The notes beneath the pieces are model-generated. The model worked only from the letters and a program-made list of their open reading frames with translations. It was not told where the DNA came from and searched no databases. Shown piece by piece: positions 19,099 to 30,426 of a stretch of DNA of 33,316 nucleotides. Source of the DNA: Gammaproteobacteria bacterium (lineage in GTDB: Bacteria > Pseudomonadota > Gammaproteobacteria > Poriferisulfidales > Poriferisulfidaceae); assembly GCA_026713705.1 (NCBI GenBank), contig JAPONY010000093.1:1-33316 (forward strand), in the 5' to 3' direction. The number at the start of each line of letters is the position of its first letter. Position 1 is the stretch's first letter. Both the position numbers and the translations under genes were made by a program.

Positions 19099-20094
19099 TC
19101 AGAACAGCGGCGTACGTCCGCGCACCAGGTCGGCGGGCGGCCAGTTTTCGATCGCCATGCTCAGCGTCAACTCGCGTGCGGCCAAGGCCTGCTTGATTTC
19201 CGCGACGGTCTTCACTCCGATGTTCGGCGTTTGCTTCATCAACTCCTCTTCGCCCTTTTGCACGAGATCCCCCACGAAGAAGATGTTTTCCTGCTTGAGG
19301 CTGTTGATTGAACGCACGCCCAGCTCCAACTCGTCGATCGGCAGTTTGAAGACCGGGTCGACCTCGGTGGTATGGGTCGGCACCGGGCGCATGACTTCGC
19401 CTTCCAGGCCAACCAGCACCGACAGTTGCTCGCTGAGGATCACCGCAGCCAGGCGGATGATTTCTTCCGGCTCAACGGTGCCGTTCGTCTCCAGGTCCAG
19501 CACCAGCTTGTCCAGATCGGTGCGCTGCTCCACACGGGTGTTCTCCACCTGGTAGGCCACCCGGCGGATCGGGCTGAAGCTGGCGTCCAACAGCAAGGTG
19601 CCGATGGAATGTTCCTGTTCGTCGCGCTGGCGAGCCGGCACCGGGACGTACCCGCGGCCCCGTTCGATCTTCAGCCGCATATCCAAGGAGCCCGTATCGG
19701 TCAGGTGTGCGATCACATGATCCGGGTTTGAAATCTCAATGTCGTGGCCAAGCTCAATGTCGCTCGCACACACGACCCCTGGACCGCTTTTCTTCAGATG
19801 CAACTCCGCCTTCACGCGTTCGTGCATGCGGATGGCGACGCCCTTGAGGTTGAGCAGGATGTCCACGACATCCTCCTGCACCCCGTCGAGCGTGTCGTAT
19901 TCATGCTTCACGCCCTCAATCTCGACCTCGGTGATGGCCGAGCCCGGAATGGACGACAGCAAGACCCGGCGCAGTGCATTCCCCAGCGTATGCCCGAATC
20001 CTCGCTCCATCGGCTCCAACACCACGCGCGCTTCGCGGCCGGCCGTGTACTTGGCCTCCACTACGCGGGGCACCATCAATTCGCTGCTCAGCAT
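19099..20094 (-). CDS. rpoA: DNA-directed RNA polymerase subunit alpha
   Basis: [29 protein letters not shown]; alpha-[21 protein letters not shown]...IENWPP. Confidence 0.98.
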   Translation of the reverse strand: MLSSELMVPRVVEAKYTAGREARVVLEPMERGFGHTLGNALRRVLLSSIPGSAITEVEIEGVKHEYDTLDGVQEDVVDILLNLKGVAIRMHERVKAELHLKKSGPGVVCASDIELGHDIEISNPDHVIAHLTDTGSLDMRLKIERGRGYVPVPARQRDEQEHSIGTLLLDASFSPIRRVAYQVENTRVEQRTDLDKLVLDLETNGTVEPEEIIRLAAVILSEQLSVLVGLEGEVMRPVPTHTTEVDPVFKLPIDELELGVRSINSLKQENIFFVGDLVQKGEEELMKQTPNIGVKTVAEIKQALAARELTLSMAIENWPPADLVRGRTPLF

Positions 20095-20114
20095 TCTTTC
20101 AGTCCTCTTCAGGG

Positions 20115-20744
20115 TTATTTCGAATAGAACTCAACGACTAAAGATTCGTTGATTTCCCTGTAAATCTCTTCGCGCGCAGGGGGCTGTTTGAAGGTCCCTT
20201 CAAATTTGTCGAAGTCGACGTCCACCCAGTCCGGCAGACCTTGCTGCTTGGCGATACCGATCGCGTCCTTGATCCGTACCTGCTCGCGCATCTTCTCGCG
20301 AACCGCGATCACGTCGCCGGCCATGACCGAATACGATGCGATGTTGACCACCTTCCCGTTCACCTCAATGCCTTTGTGCGAGACGATCTGGCGGCATTCC
20401 GCGCGGGTCGTGCCAAATCCCATTCGGTACACCACGTTGTCCAACCGGCACTCCAGCAGACGCAGCAGGTTGTCGCCGGTCGAGCCTTTGGCCTGCGAGG
20501 CTTTTTGGTAGTAGTTGCGGAACTGCCGCTCGAGTACGCCGTAGAGGCGGCGCATCTTCTGCTTCTCGCGCAGCTGCAGGCCGTAGTCGGAGATACGCCC
20601 GCGGCGGCCTCCGCGCCCACCCTTGCTGCCTGGCGGCACGTCGAGCTTGCACTTCTTGTCCAGATCGCGCGCTGGCGACTTGAGCTCCAGATTGGTGCCC
20701 TCGCGCCGCATCAGTTTGCATCGGGGTCCGAGATAGCGTGCCAT
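20115..20744 (-). CDS. rpsD: 30S ribosomal protein S4
   Basis: [23 protein letters not shown]...[15 protein letters not shown]...[26 protein letters not shown]. Confidence 0.97.
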   Translation of the reverse strand: MARYLGPRCKLMRREGTNLELKSPARDLDKKCKLDVPPGSKGGRGGRRGRISDYGLQLREKQKMRRLYGVLERQFRNYYQKASQAKGSTGDNLLRLLECRLDNVVYRMGFGTTRAECRQIVSHKGIEVNGKVVNIASYSVMAGDVIAVREKMREQVRIKDAIGIAKQQGLPDWVDVDFDKFEGTFKQPPAREEIYREINESLVVEFYSK

Positions 20745-20753
20745 GGCCCTGCC

Positions 20754-21161
20754 TCAGACGCGGCGCCGCTTCGGGGGGCGGCAACCGTTGTGCGGAATCG
20801 GGGTGATGTCCCGGATGTTCGTGATGCGGAATCCGCTGGCGTTCAACGCCCGCATGGCCGATTCGCGGCCCGGTCCCGGCCCGCGCACCCGGACTTCCAG
20901 ATTGCGGATGCCGAATTCCTGGGCTTCCTTGCCGACTCGTGAGGCCGCGACCTGGGCGGCAAACGGCGTGCTCTTGCGGGACCCCTTGAAGCCGGAGCCC
21001 CCGGAGGTCGCCCAGCACAGGGTGTTGCCCTGCAGGTCGGTGATGGTCACGATCGTATTGTTGAACGAAGCGCGGATGTGCGCGATCCCGTCGGTCAGGG
21101 TCCGGCGGATCTTCTTACGCGCTCGAGTAGCGGTTTTTGGTTTGGACTTGGGAGCAGCCAT
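20754..21161 (-). CDS. rpsK: 30S ribosomal protein S11
   Basis: [18 protein letters not shown]...[43 protein letters not shown]. Confidence 0.98.
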   Translation of the reverse strand: MAAPKSKPKTATRARKKIRRTLTDGIAHIRASFNNTIVTITDLQGNTLCWATSGGSGFKGSRKSTPFAAQVAASRVGKEAQEFGIRNLEVRVRGPGPGRESAMRALNASGFRITNIRDITPIPHNGCRPPKRRRV

Positions 21162-21164
21162 GGG

Positions 21165-21521
21165 TTACCTTCGGATTGGGCGACGCGGCCCTTTGCGGGT
21201 GCGCGCATTGGTTCGGGTTCGTTGACCGCGCAGCGGCAGGCCGCGCCGGTGGCGCACCCCCCGATAGCAGCCGAGGTCCATCAGGCGCTTGATGCTCATG
21301 GCACCCTCGCGGCGCAGGTCACCTTCGATGGTGTACTTGCCGACCGCCTCGCGCAACGTGCCCAGTTCCGCCTCGCTGAGGCTGCCGAGCTTTTCTGCCG
21401 GGTTCACCGAACAGGCCGCACAGATCTCTACTGCCCGGCTGCGTCCAACGCCAAAAATATACTGCAGCGCGATCACCGTATGCTTGTGATCGGGGAGATT
21501 AACGCCTGCAATTCGTGCCAT
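21165..21521 (-). CDS. rpsM: 30S ribosomal protein S13
   Basis: [30 protein letters not shown]...[25 protein letters not shown]. Confidence 0.98.
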   Translation of the reverse strand: MARIAGVNLPDHKHTVIALQYIFGVGRSRAVEICAACSVNPAEKLGSLSEAELGTLREAVGKYTIEGDLRREGAMSIKRLMDLGCYRGVRHRRGLPLRGQRTRTNARTRKGPRRPIRR

Positions 21522-21558
21522 GGTTGTTTTTGTGCGTAAAAGGATCTATTTTACCGCA

Positions 21559-21672
21559 TTAGCCCTGCCGCTGCTTGTGGCGGGGAATCTTGCAAATCAC
21601 CCGGACGACGCCATTGCGCCGTACGATCTTGCAATGACGGCAAATTCGTTTGACAGAAGCCTGAACTTTCAT
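21559..21672 (-). CDS. rpmJ: 50S ribosomal protein L36 (37 aa; below the ORF-track size cutoff)
   Basis: Manual translation: [37 protein letters not shown], located between secY and rpsM. Confidence 0.96.
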   Translation of the reverse strand: MKVQASVKRICRHCKIVRRNGVVRVICKIPRHKQRQG

Positions 21673-21684
21673 GGGATCCTCCTC

Positions 21685-22995
21685 TTATCGCAGGAGACTG
21701 CGGGAGCGCATGCCCCGCGCCTCGGCTTTCTTCAACAGTCCTTCGTACTGATGCGACATCAGGTGCGTCTGCAACTGGGCAATGAAATCCATCACCACTA
21801 TCACGATGATCAGCAGCGAAGTCCCACCGAAATAAAACGGGACGCTCAGGCCCAGAATCAGAAATTCGGGCAATAAGCATACAAACACGATGTACATCGC
21901 GCCGACCGCGGTCAGGCGAGTCATCACGGTATCGATGTAGCGGGCCGTCTGCACGCCCGGGCGGATGCCCGGGATGAACGCGCCGGAGCGTTTCAGGTTG
22001 TCGGCGGTATCCTTGGAATCGTACACCAGCGCGGTATAGAAGAAACAGAAGAACGCGATGGCGAGTGCGTAGAACAGCACGTACAGCGGCTGCCCCGGCG
22101 CCAAGGTGGACGAAATGTCGCGCAGCCAGCCCATGCCTTCGGTCGAGCCCGCCCACTGTCCGAACGTGGCCGGGAACAGGATGATGCTGGAAGCAAAAAT
22201 CGGGGGGATGACGCCGGCCATGTTGAGCTTGAACGGCAGGTGCGTCGACTGCATGGCGACATTCCGGCCCTGCTGCTGCCGAGCGTAGTTGACCGTGATG
22301 CGACGCTGCCCGCGTTCGATGAACACGACGAATGCGGTGATGGCGAGCACTAGGGCGAACAGGAATACCACCAGCGCGGACGACAGCTCGCCGGTGCTGG
22401 CCAGCTCCAGAGTGCCGCCGACTGCGGTCGGCAATCCGGCGACGATGCTGGTGAAGATGATCAGCGAGATTCCATTGCCGATGCCGCGTTCCGTAATCTG
22501 CTCACCGAGCCACATCAGGAACATGGTGCCAGTCACCAGGGTGATGATGGCGGTGATCACGAAGCCGTAGCCGGTGTAAAGCGCAATGCCTTGGCTTTGC
22601 AGCGCCACTGACACGCCGCCAGCCTGGAACGTCGCCAGGGCCAGGGTGCCGTAGCGCGTGTACTGGGTAATCTGGCGCCGCCCCTGCTCTCCTTCCTTGC
22701 GCAGTTCCTTGAGGCTGGGGATTACGGCCGTCATCAACTGCATGATGATCGCGGACGAGATGTACGGCATGATGCCGAGCGCCAGGATGCTGAGGCGCTC
22801 CAGCGCGCCGCCCGAGAACATGTTGAACAGGTCGATGATGGTTCCGCTTTGCTGTTCGAAGAAGCGGGCCAATGCGTTGGGGTCCACTCCGGGCACCGGG
22901 ATGTAGGTGCCGATGCGGTACACGATCAGCGCGCCCGCCACGAACAGGAGGCGCTGGCGCAACTCGGCGAACGGCGAGGCCTTGGGCGGTGCCAT
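21685..22995 (-). CDS. secY: Preprotein translocase subunit SecY
   Basis: [28 protein letters not shown], multi-TM; between L15 and L36. Confidence 0.98.
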   Translation of the reverse strand: MAPPKASPFAELRQRLLFVAGALIVYRIGTYIPVPGVDPNALARFFEQQSGTIIDLFNMFSGGALERLSILALGIMPYISSAIIMQLMTAVIPSLKELRKEGEQGRRQITQYTRYGTLALATFQAGGVSVALQSQGIALYTGYGFVITAIITLVTGTMFLMWLGEQITERGIGNGISLIIFTSIVAGLPTAVGGTLELASTGELSSALVVFLFALVLAITAFVVFIERGQRRITVNYARQQQGRNVAMQSTHLPFKLNMAGVIPPIFASSIILFPATFGQWAGSTEGMGWLRDISSTLAPGQPLYVLFYALAIAFFCFFYTALVYDSKDTADNLKRSGAFIPGIRPGVQTARYIDTVMTRLTAVGAMYIVFVCLLPEFLILGLSVPFYFGGTSLLIIVIVVMDFIAQLQTHLMSHQYEGLLKKAEARGMRSRSLLR

Positions 22996-22998
22996 CGT

Positions 22999-23430
22999 TT
23001 ACTCCTTGATCTCTCCGCCGGCGGCCTCGATGGCCGCGCGTGCGCCACGGGTCACGGCGACCCCCTGCACGGTATAGGCCCGGGTCAACTCGCCGCGCAA
23101 CATGATCTTCGCACGCGTCGCATGGTTTGGTACCAGCTTGGCGGCACGCAGAGAATCCAAGGTGACGGTCAGATCTTCCAGGCTCTCCAGGCGACCGGAA
23201 CCGACCTCGGCACACGGCGAACGATGCGAGCGGAAACCGGATTTCGGCAACCGGCGCTGCAGGGGCATCTGCCCCCCTTCGAAGCCGACCTTGTGGTAGC
23301 CCCCGGAGCGCGACTTCTGGCCCTTGTGGCCCCGGCCCGCAGTCTTGCCGGTCCCGCTGCCGATACCACGCCCTACCCGCTTGCGCGAGCGACGGCTGCC
23401 GGGCGGCGGTGTCAGAGTGTTGAGGCGCAT
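22999..23430 (-). CDS. rplO: 50S ribosomal protein L15
   Basis: [44 protein letters not shown]. Confidence 0.98.
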   Translation of the reverse strand: MRLNTLTPPPGSRRSRKRVGRGIGSGTGKTAGRGHKGQKSRSGGYHKVGFEGGQMPLQRRLPKSGFRSHRSPCAEVGSGRLESLEDLTVTLDSLRAAKLVPNHATRAKIMLRGELTRAYTVQGVAVTRGARAAIEAAGGEIKE

Positions 23431-23612
23431 CAGTTTTCCTCCACTTTAAGCAGGTAGTCCACCTTGTTCACCATGCCGCGGTTCTGCGGCGTGTCCTGCA
23501 CCTCGACGGTATGGTGCAAACGGCGCAGACCCAGGCCGCGTACGCAGGCCCGGTGCTTCGGCAAGCGCCCGATCAGGCTCTTCACCAAGGTGACTTTCAG
23601 GCTTTTCGCCAT
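23430..23612 (-). CDS. rpmD: 50S ribosomal protein L30
   Basis: [60 protein letters not shown]; start refined within a longer ORF. Confidence 0.96.
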   Translation of the reverse strand: MAKSLKVTLVKSLIGRLPKHRACVRGLGLRRLHHTVEVQDTPQNRGMVNKVDYLLKVEEN

Positions 23613-24127
23613 TGCATGCGCTCCTTCATTTCGGAGGCGGGCTTGCCGAGCTTCTCGGCCACCTGCTCCGGCGACTGAATGGACTGCAACCCCTTGAGGG
23701 TGGCGTAGACGGTGTTGATCGGATTGCGCGAACCAATGCATTTGGCGAGCACGTTGTGCACGCCCAGCACCTCGAACACGGCACGCATGGGTCCGCCGGC
23801 AATGATTCCGGTTCCCTCGGAGGCGGGTTGCATATAGACCCGCGCCGCTCCATGTATGCCCGTGATCGGATAGTACAGGGTGCCATCGCGAAGCGGCACC
23901 GTGATCATGGACCGCCGCGCCTTCTCCATGCTCTTCTGGATAGCCAGCGGCACCTCGCGCGCCTTGCCGTAGCCGACCCCGACGCGGCCGTTGCGGTCGC
24001 CGACCACGGTCAGTGCGGTAAAGCCGAATTGCCGGCCGCCCTTGACGACCTTGGCCACGCGGTTGACCGCGACCATCTTCTCGACCAGTTCTTCACTGCC
24101 TTGCAGGACTTCAAGATTCGTCGCCAT
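23597..24127 (-). CDS. rpsE: 30S ribosomal protein S5
   Basis: [42 protein letters not shown]...[14 protein letters not shown]. Confidence 0.98.
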   Translation of the reverse strand: MATNLEVLQGSEELVEKMVAVNRVAKVVKGGRQFGFTALTVVGDRNGRVGVGYGKAREVPLAIQKSMEKARRSMITVPLRDGTLYYPITGIHGAARVYMQPASEGTGIIAGGPMRAVFEVLGVHNVLAKCIGSRNPINTVYATLKGLQSIQSPEQVAEKLGKPASEMKERMQWRKA

Positions 24128-24137
24128 TTTCGTCTCC

Positions 24138-24494
24138 TTAGAACTTGAGTCCCGCTTCCCGCGCGGCTTCCGCCAGCGCGCGCACGCGACCGTGATACCG
24201 GAACCGCCCGCGGTCGAACCAGACCTCTTCGACTTTCGCTTCGAGTGCCCGTTCCGCCAATACGCGCCCGACCTGTTCGGCCGCCGTGCAATTGCCGGTT
24301 GTCTTGATTTCCTTGCGCAGGTCCGGAGTCAGGGTCGAGGCCTGGGCGAGCACCTGGGCGCCATCCGGGCTGAGCACCTGAGCATACACGTGCTGCTGCG
24401 TGCGGTGCACGGTCAGCCGACACCGATCGGAGTCCTGCAGTCGGGTGCGGACCCGGCGGATGCGCCGGCGGCGGGTCGGATCAGTCTGGCTCAT
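24138..24494 (-). CDS. rplR: 50S ribosomal protein L18
   Basis: [33 protein letters not shown]...[26 protein letters not shown]. Confidence 0.97.
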   Translation of the reverse strand: MSQTDPTRRRRIRRVRTRLQDSDRCRLTVHRTQQHVYAQVLSPDGAQVLAQASTLTPDLRKEIKTTGNCTAAEQVGRVLAERALEAKVEEVWFDRGRFRYHGRVRALAEAAREAGLKF

Positions 24495-25015
24495 TTCTTC
24501 TTCGCCTCCTTGCGTAGCACCCGCTCGTCGCTGTAGCGCACGCCCTTGCCCTTGTACGGCTCCGGTGGCCGGTACGAGCGGATCTCCGCCGCCACCTGGC
24601 CAACTTGCTGTTTATCAATCCCGGACACCACCACCTCGGTCTGGCTGGGGGTCTCCAGGGTCACGCCCTCAGGCGCGGTATAGTCGATCGGGTGCGAAAA
24701 GCCGAGGTTCAGGTTCAGGGCCTTGCCGCGCATCTGCGCCCGGTAGCCGACACCAATCAGTTCCAGCTTCTTCGAGTAGCCGTCCTGAACTCCCTTGATA
24801 TTGTTCACAAGTAGGGAATTCATCGTTCCCGCCAACGCAGACGCCTGCGGCGGCGCATTGAAGTACACCACGCGATCCTCTTCGCGCACACTGACCGACT
24901 CCGCCAGTTGCAGCGACAATTCACCCTTGGGCCCCTTGACCGTCATCTGTCGGCCGTCGAGGGAAAACTCGACCTTGTCCGGCAGCGGGATGGGGCGGCT
25001 TGCGATTCGCGACAT
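24491..25015 (-). CDS. rplF: 50S ribosomal protein L6
   Basis: MSRIASRPIPLPDKVEFSLDGRQMTVKGPKGELS...[26 protein letters not shown]. Confidence 0.98.
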   Translation of the reverse strand: MSRIASRPIPLPDKVEFSLDGRQMTVKGPKGELSLQLAESVSVREEDRVVYFNAPPQASALAGTMNSLLVNNIKGVQDGYSKKLELIGVGYRAQMRGKALNLNLGFSHPIDYTAPEGVTLETPSQTEVVVSGIDKQQVGQVAAEIRSYRPPEPYKGKGVRYSDERVLRKEAKKK

Positions 25016-25018
25016 CGT

Positions 25019-25414
25019 TTACTCCACGATACAGAGAATCTCGCCGCCATGGCCGCCCTTCCGGGCCGCATGGTCGGTCATGACGCCGTGCGAAGTCGAC
25101 ACGACCGCGATGCCCAGGCCTCCCCGAACCCACGGCAAGTCGTCTGCAGCGCGGTAGACGCGAAGCCCAGGCCGACTCACCCGGCGCAGGCTGTTAATCA
25201 CCGGCTTGTCTTGGTGATACTTCAGGGCGATCTCCAGCTGGTCGCAGGGCTGGTCTTCCTCGACTTCGTAGCCGATGAGATAACCTTCGTCGCGCAACAC
25301 CCGGGCGACCGACTCGCGCTGCTTCGAATAGTTCATTTTCACCGTCTCGTGCCGCGCCTGCTGGGCATTGCGGATGCGGGTCAGCATATCGGCGATCGGG
25401 TCTTGCATACTCAT
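25019..25414 (-). CDS. rpsH: 30S ribosomal protein S8
   Basis: [25 protein letters not shown]...[10 protein letters not shown]...[16 protein letters not shown]. Confidence 0.98.
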   Translation of the reverse strand: MSMQDPIADMLTRIRNAQQARHETVKMNYSKQRESVARVLRDEGYLIGYEVEEDQPCDQLEIALKYHQDKPVINSLRRVSRPGLRVYRAADDLPWVRGGLGIAVVSTSHGVMTDHAARKGGHGGEILCIVE

Positions 25415-25424
25415 GGCTTTGTCC

Positions 25425-25730
25425 TCACCAGCTGGACTTGGTCAGTCCCGGAATATCGCCGCGCATAGCCGCTTCGCGCAGCTTGTTGCGGCCCAGGCCG
25501 AAGCGACGGTAATACCCGCGCGGACGGCCGGTGATGCTGCATCGGTTGCGCAGACGCATCGGCGAGGCGTCGCGCGGCATCTTCTGCAGCGTCTCCTGGG
25601 CTGCCATACGCTGCTCCAGCGTGGTGCCCGGATCCTTGATGACGGCGCGCGCAGCGGCGCGGCGCTTGGCGTAGCAGCGAACCAGGCGCTGACGCTTACG
25701 ATCTCTCTGAACCATGCTGACTTTGGCCAT
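25425..25730 (-). CDS. rpsN: 30S ribosomal protein S14
   Basis: [41 protein letters not shown]; long, zinc-free (C-) form. Confidence 0.97.
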   Translation of the reverse strand: MAKVSMVQRDRKRQRLVRCYAKRRAAARAVIKDPGTTLEQRMAAQETLQKMPRDASPMRLRNRCSITGRPRGYYRRFGLGRNKLREAAMRGDIPGLTKSSW

Positions 25731-25733
25731 GCT

Positions 25734-26273
25734 TCAACTCCGAAGGGGAAATTTGAACGCGCGCAACAGCGCCTCGGCGTGGGCGTCGTCGCGGGCATTG
25801 GTGGTAATGGTCACATCCAGACCTCGCATCTGGTCAATGTTGTCGTAGTCGATCTCAGGGAAGACGATCTGTTCGGGGATGCCCATGCTGTAGTTCCCGC
25901 GTCCGTCGAAGGAGCGCAGCGACAATCCGCGAAAATCGCGCATCCGGGGGATCACGATGTTGATCAGCCGATCCAGGAACTCGTACATCAGGGTCCGGCG
26001 CAGGGTCACCCGGCAACCGACCGGCCAGCCATCGCGAATGGCGAATCCGGCCACCGACTTGCGTGCCCGGGTCACCACCGGCTTCTGGCTGGTGATGCGC
26101 TCGAGGTCGTCCAGTGCGTTCTGGATAATCTTCTTGTCGCGCGCGCTCGCGCCAAGTCCCATGTTCAGCGTGATCTTCTCAAGCCGAGGCACAGCCATCG
26201 GACTGCTCACCTTGAGCTCCTTCTGCAGCTGGGGCAGGATCTCTTCCTGGTACTGTTGTTTCAGACGAGCCAT
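25734..26273 (-). CDS. rplE: 50S ribosomal protein L5
   Basis: [21 protein letters not shown]...[30 protein letters not shown]. Confidence 0.98.
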   Translation of the reverse strand: MARLKQQYQEEILPQLQKELKVSSPMAVPRLEKITLNMGLGASARDKKIIQNALDDLERITSQKPVVTRARKSVAGFAIRDGWPVGCRVTLRRTLMYEFLDRLINIVIPRMRDFRGLSLRSFDGRGNYSMGIPEQIVFPEIDYDNIDQMRGLDVTITTNARDDAHAEALLRAFKFPLRS

Positions 26274-26280
26274 GGCAACC

Positions 26281-26598
26281 TCAGATGTCGATGACTTCCT
26301 GGTTGGACTTGAAGAAGCGAACCTTGCGGCCGTCCTCCAGAGTGCGGAAGCCGACCCGGTCCGGGCGCTGGGTCGTCGGGTTGTAGATCTGCACGTTGGA
26401 AAGGTCCAACGGCGCCTCGCGCTCGACGATGCCGCCCTGCAGGCCAGCCTGCGGGTTCGGCTTGGTGTGCTTCTTCACCAGGTTCAGCCCTTCCACGACC
26501 ACCCGCCTGTCCGGCAGCATGCGCAGCACCGTGCCCTGCCGGCCGCGGTCCTTGCCGGCTGTAATCACCACCGTGTCGCCTTTGCGGATCTTGTTCAT
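26281..26598 (-). CDS. rplX: 50S ribosomal protein L24
   Basis: [50 protein letters not shown]. Confidence 0.98.
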   Translation of the reverse strand: MNKIRKGDTVVITAGKDRGRQGTVLRMLPDRRVVVEGLNLVKKHTKPNPQAGLQGGIVEREAPLDLSNVQIYNPTTQRPDRVGFRTLEDGRKVRFFKSNQEVIDI

Positions 26599-26605
26599 GG
26601 CCGCC

Positions 26606-26974
26606 TCACAGCACCTCCGGTGCCAAAGAGATGATCTTCATGAATTTCTCCGAGCGCAATTCCCGGGTCACCGGACCGAACACGCGCGTGCCGATCGGCT
26701 GCATCTGGGCATTGAGCAGCACGGCCGCATTGCGGTCGAAGCGGATCAGCGAACCGTCGCCACGGCGAACGCCGTGCGCCGTGCGCACCACCACCGCGTT
26801 GAGCACCTCGCCCTTGCGCACCTTGCCGCGCGGGATCGCGTCCTTGACGCTGACCTTGATCACGTCGCCGATGCGTGCATAGCGTCGGCGGGACCCGCCG
26901 AGCACCTTGATGCACTGCACCTTGCGCGCGCCGCTGTTGTCGGCCGCGTCCAGCATGGTCTCGACCTGGATCAC
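26606..26974 (-). CDS. rplN: 50S ribosomal protein L14
   Basis: [28 protein letters not shown]...; GTG start at 26974 overlaps the rpsQ stop (GTGA), giving a 122-aa product. Confidence 0.96.
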   Translation of the reverse strand: MIQVETMLDAADNSGARKVQCIKVLGGSRRRYARIGDVIKVSVKDAIPRGKVRKGEVLNAVVVRTAHGVRRGDGSLIRFDRNAAVLLNAQMQPIGTRVFGPVTRELRSEKFMKIISLAPEVL

Positions 26975-27234
26975 GAACTTCCCTCCGTCGCCACCTTGAG
27001 GACTTCGACCAACTCCCAGGCCTTGTGCCGGGAGTGCGGGCGGCATTCGCGAATCCGCACCTGGTCGCCAATATGAGCCTGGTTCTCCTCGTCGTGCACC
27101 AGGACCTTGGTCGACCGACGAATGTACTTGCCGTACAAGGGGTGGCGGATCTGGCGCACCACCTTGACGGAGGCAGTCTTGTCCATGCGGTCGCTGACCA
27201 CTTGGCCGATTGCGGAGCGGATCTTCTCGCTCAT
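26971..27234 (-). CDS. rpsQ: 30S ribosomal protein S17
   Basis: [57 protein letters not shown]. Confidence 0.97.
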   Translation of the reverse strand: MSEKIRSAIGQVVSDRMDKTASVKVVRQIRHPLYGKYIRRSTKVLVHDEENQAHIGDQVRIRECRPHSRHKAWELVEVLKVATEGSS

Positions 27235-27431
27235 TCCTTTTCTCCCTGCCGACGTTCCGTCAACAATGTCTTGACCCGGGCGATGTCGCGGCGCGTTTCC
27301 CGGAGGGTGTGGTTGCGCGCCAGCTGGCCGGAGCGTAGTTGCATCCGCATCTCGAACTCGCTGCGCCGTAGCCGCAGCAGTTCGTCACGCAGTTCCGCGT
27401 CGTCTTTCGTGCGCAGGGCCGGCATGTCCAT
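27231..27431 (-). CDS. rpmC: 50S ribosomal protein L29
   Basis: [55 protein letters not shown]. Confidence 0.96.
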   Translation of the reverse strand: MDMPALRTKDDAELRDELLRLRRSEFEMRMQLRSGQLARNHTLRETRRDIARVKTLLTERRQGEKE

Positions 27432-27844
27432 CAGGCAAGTGTCCGGTGCGCGAAGGTCGTCTGGACCGGCAGCTTGGCGGCAGCGCGGCGAAATGCCTCG
27501 CGCGCCATCTCCTCCTGGACGCCTTCAATTTCGTAGAGCATGCGGCCCGGCTGGATCTTGGCCACCCAGTATTCGACATTGCCCTTGCCTTTGCCCTGGC
27601 GAGATTCCAGCGGCTTCTTGGTCACCGGAACGTCCGGGAACACGCGAATCCAGATTTTGCCGCCGCGTCGGATGTGGCGGGTCATGGCGCGCCGCGCGGC
27701 CTCGATCTGGCGGGCGGTCAGGCGTCCGCCGGTGGTCGCCTTCAGGCCGTACTCGCCGAAGCTGACCTTGTGTCCGCGCAGGGACAGGCCCCGGTTGCGG
27801 CCTTTCTGCTGCTTGCGGTAGCGGGTGCGCTTGGGTTGCATCAT
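27431..27844 (-). CDS. rplP: 50S ribosomal protein L16
   Basis: [36 protein letters not shown]...[35 protein letters not shown]. Confidence 0.98.
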   Translation of the reverse strand: MMQPKRTRYRKQQKGRNRGLSLRGHKVSFGEYGLKATTGGRLTARQIEAARRAMTRHIRRGGKIWIRVFPDVPVTKKPLESRQGKGKGNVEYWVAKIQPGRMLYEIEGVQEEMAREAFRRAAAKLPVQTTFAHRTLA

Positions 27845-27858
27845 GACAGCGGTCTCGG

Positions 27859-28518
27859 TTACTTGCCGGTCGAGCCATCCGGCCCGCCGATCTCTCCATT
27901 GAAGATCCAGGCCTTGACGCCAATGGTGCCGTAGGTGGTGTGCGCCTCGGCGAATCCGTAGTCAATGTCCGCCCGCAGGGTATGCAGCGGAACCCGGCCC
28001 TCGCGGCACCATTCGCTGCGCGCGATCTCGGCGCCGTTGAGGCGCCCGGCCACGTTCAGCTTGATCCCTTGGACACCGAGCCGCATGGCATTCTGCACGG
28101 CCCGCTTCATGGCGCGCCGGTACATGATGCGCCCTTCCAGTTGCTGGGCGACGCTTTCGGCCACCAGGTGGGCGTCCACTTCCGGGTTGTGGATCTCGTC
28201 GATATTGATCTTGACCGCACCGAGGGCCAGGTCCATCATCTGCGCGACTTCGCGGCGCAGGTTTTCGATGTCGCTGCCCTTCTTGCCGATCACGATGCCG
28301 GGGCGAGCCGTGTGGATGGTGATCTCGGCCGTGTCGTTGCGCCGCTCGATCCGGATGCGGCTGACCGACGCCTGCGCCAGCTTGCGGCGCAGGAAGTCGC
28401 GGATGATGAGATCGTTGTTGAGTTGATCCCGATACTCGCCACGCTCCGCGTACCAGTTCGAGTTCCAGTCGGTCATGATGCCGAGGCGGAATCCGATCGG
28501 ATTGACTTTCTGTCCCAT
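27859..28518 (-). CDS. rpsC: 30S ribosomal protein S3
   Basis: [24 protein letters not shown]...[18 protein letters not shown]. Confidence 0.98.
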   Translation of the reverse strand: MGQKVNPIGFRLGIMTDWNSNWYAERGEYRDQLNNDLIIRDFLRRKLAQASVSRIRIERRNDTAEITIHTARPGIVIGKKGSDIENLRREVAQMMDLALGAVKINIDEIHNPEVDAHLVAESVAQQLEGRIMYRRAMKRAVQNAMRLGVQGIKLNVAGRLNGAEIARSEWCREGRVPLHTLRADIDYGFAEAHTTYGTIGVKAWIFNGEIGGPDGSTGK

Positions 28519-28522
28519 GAGG

Positions 28523-28864
28523 TTACTCCTCCACGTCGCTCAGCACGACCGTGATGTGGCTGGGGCGCTTGAGGATCCTTCCGACCCGGCCCCGTGCGCG
28601 CGGGCGGAAGCGCTTGAACACTGGCCCCTCGTCGACCATCACGCGGCGTACCCGCAACAGGTCGATGTCTGCGCCGTGATTGTGTTCCGCGTTGGCCAGC
28701 GCCGATTCCATGGTCTTGCGCAACAACTGCGCCGCCTTGTGCGGTGAAAAACGCAAAACCTCCAGTGCCTCTCCGACCGGCAGGCTGCGCACCTGATTGG
28801 CCACCAGCCGGCATTTACGCGGGCTGATGCGCTGGTAGCGGGAGATGCAGCGCGTTTCCATCAT
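28523..28864 (-). CDS. rplV: 50S ribosomal protein L22
   Basis: [55 protein letters not shown]; start overlaps the rpsS stop (ATGA). Confidence 0.97.
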   Translation of the reverse strand: MMETRCISRYQRISPRKCRLVANQVRSLPVGEALEVLRFSPHKAAQLLRKTMESALANAEHNHGADIDLLRVRRVMVDEGPVFKRFRPRARGRVGRILKRPSHITVVLSDVEE

Positions 28865-29136
28865 ACTTTCGCCTTGCGGTCGCCTGCATGCTGCCGGAAC
28901 GTGCGCGTCAGAGCGAACTCGCCGAGCTTGTGTCCCACCATGTTCTCGTTGACCAGCACTGGGACATGCCGGCGGCCGTCGTACACGGCCAGCGTGAGCC
29001 CGACCATCTCCGGCACGATCATGGAGCGCCGCGACCAGGTCTTAATCTGGCGGCGGTCGTTGTTCTTGGTGGCCTCGAGCACCTTGGCCATCAGGTGATG
29101 GTCAACGAACGGGCCTTTCTTCAGTGAACGTGACAT
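28861..29136 (-). CDS. rpsS: 30S ribosomal protein S19
   Basis: [60 protein letters not shown]; start refined to 29136. Confidence 0.98.
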   Translation of the reverse strand: MSRSLKKGPFVDHHLMAKVLEATKNNDRRQIKTWSRRSMIVPEMVGLTLAVYDGRRHVPVLVNENMVGHKLGEFALTRTFRQHAGDRKAKV

Positions 29137-29140
29137 GGGG

Positions 29141-29974
29141 TTACCGTTGCTTCTTGCGTCTGCGGCGGACAATCAGGTAGCTGGTCCGCTTGTTGTGGCG
29201 GGTCTTGTGCCCCTTGGTCGGCACGCCCCAGGGCGTGACCGGATGGCGACCGCCGGAAGTCTTGCCCTCGCCCCCGCCGTGCGGATGGTCGACCGGGTTC
29301 ATGGCTACGCCACGCACCGTCGGGCGCACTCCGCGCCAGCGCTTTGCGCCGGCCTTGCCGAGCTTGGCCAGGGAATGTTCAGAATTGCCTACTTCGCCGA
29401 TCACCGCGCGGCACTCGCTCAGCACCTTGCGCACCTCGCCGGAGCGCAGCCGCAGCGTGGCGTAGGAGCCCTCGCGGGCCAGCAGTTGCACGTAGGCACC
29501 CGCGCTGCGCGCCAGGCGCGCACCGCCTCCGGGACGCAGTTCCACGCCGTGCACCACGATACCGACCGGCATGTTCCGCAGGGGCAGGCAGTTACCCGGT
29601 GAGATCGGCGCCTTGTCGCCGGAGATCACTTCCATCCCCGCCTTCAGGCCCTCGGCGGCAACGATGTAGCGCCGTTCCCCGTCCGCATACAGCAGCAGGG
29701 CGATGTGCGCGCTGCGGTTCGGGTCGTATTCGATTCGTTCCACCCGGGCCGGGATGTCGTCCTTGTTCCGGCGGAAGTCGATAGTCCGGTAAAGCTGCTT
29801 GTGGCCCCCGCCAATGTGCCGGGTGGTGATGCGCCCCTGGTTGTTGCGCCCTCCCGTCTTCGACTGGCCCTGGACCAGGGCACGATGCGGCCGTCCGCGG
29901 TGCAGGTCCGGCGTGCGAACGCTGGCGCGGAAGCGGCGACCGGGAGAGGTCGGGCGAGCCTTGACGACAGTCAT
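29141..29974 (-). CDS. rplB: 50S ribosomal protein L2
   Basis: [31 protein letters not shown]...[34 protein letters not shown]. Confidence 0.98.
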   Translation of the reverse strand: MTVVKARPTSPGRRFRASVRTPDLHRGRPHRALVQGQSKTGGRNNQGRITTRHIGGGHKQLYRTIDFRRNKDDIPARVERIEYDPNRSAHIALLLYADGERRYIVAAEGLKAGMEVISGDKAPISPGNCLPLRNMPVGIVVHGVELRPGGGARLARSAGAYVQLLAREGSYATLRLRSGEVRKVLSECRAVIGEVGNSEHSLAKLGKAGAKRWRGVRPTVRGVAMNPVDHPHGGGEGKTSGGRHPVTPWGVPTKGHKTRHNKRTSYLIVRRRRKKQR

Positions 29975-30426
29975 GCGCTAATCTCCGTGCCTTCTAGGTT
30001 CTGGCCGGGGGCAAGCCGTACATAGGCCTTGCTCCAGTCATTGCGGCGACCCTGACGTTTGACCTTGCCGCGGACGTTGGTCATCCGCACGGCATCGACT
30101 TTCACGTCGAACATCTTCTCCACCGCGTACTTGACCTCGTTGCGGGTCGCGTCTTTCAGCACCTCAAAGACGTACTGTTCCTCTTCCGCCAGACGGACCG
30201 ACTTCTCGGACATCCGCGTGCTCAGGATCACTTGGCTCAGGCGTTCCTCGCCGGGCTTCTTGACTTCGACCGGGGCCGGTTTGGGCGTGGCCGGAGCTGC
30301 TGCTGCCTTCTTCGCCGCAACCGGCTTGGCTTCGGCTTCCGGTTTCTCGACCTTCTTGACTTCCTCGACCGGTGCGTCCTTCGGCTTGCCCTTCAGGAGG
30401 CCCTTGATCTTTCCGAACATGCTCAT
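29971..30426 (-). CDS. rplW: 50S ribosomal protein L23 with long low-complexity N-terminal extension
   Basis: Core [54 protein letters not shown]...GQNLEG; ATG at 30426 overlaps the rplD stop (ATGA). Confidence 0.95.
   Translation of the reverse strand: MSMFGKIKGLLKGKPKDAPVEEVKKVEKPEAEAKPVAAKKAAAAPATPKPAPVEVKKPGEERLSQVILSTRMSEKSVRLAEEEQYVFEVLKDATRNEVKYAVEKMFDVKVDAVRMTNVRGKVKRQGRRNDWSKAYVRLAPGQNLEGTEISA

Noticed and set aside
25368-26294. 308-aa plus-strand ORF antisense to S8/S14/L5
   Set aside because: Antisense shadow ORF over three conserved ribosomal protein genes; no family resemblance.
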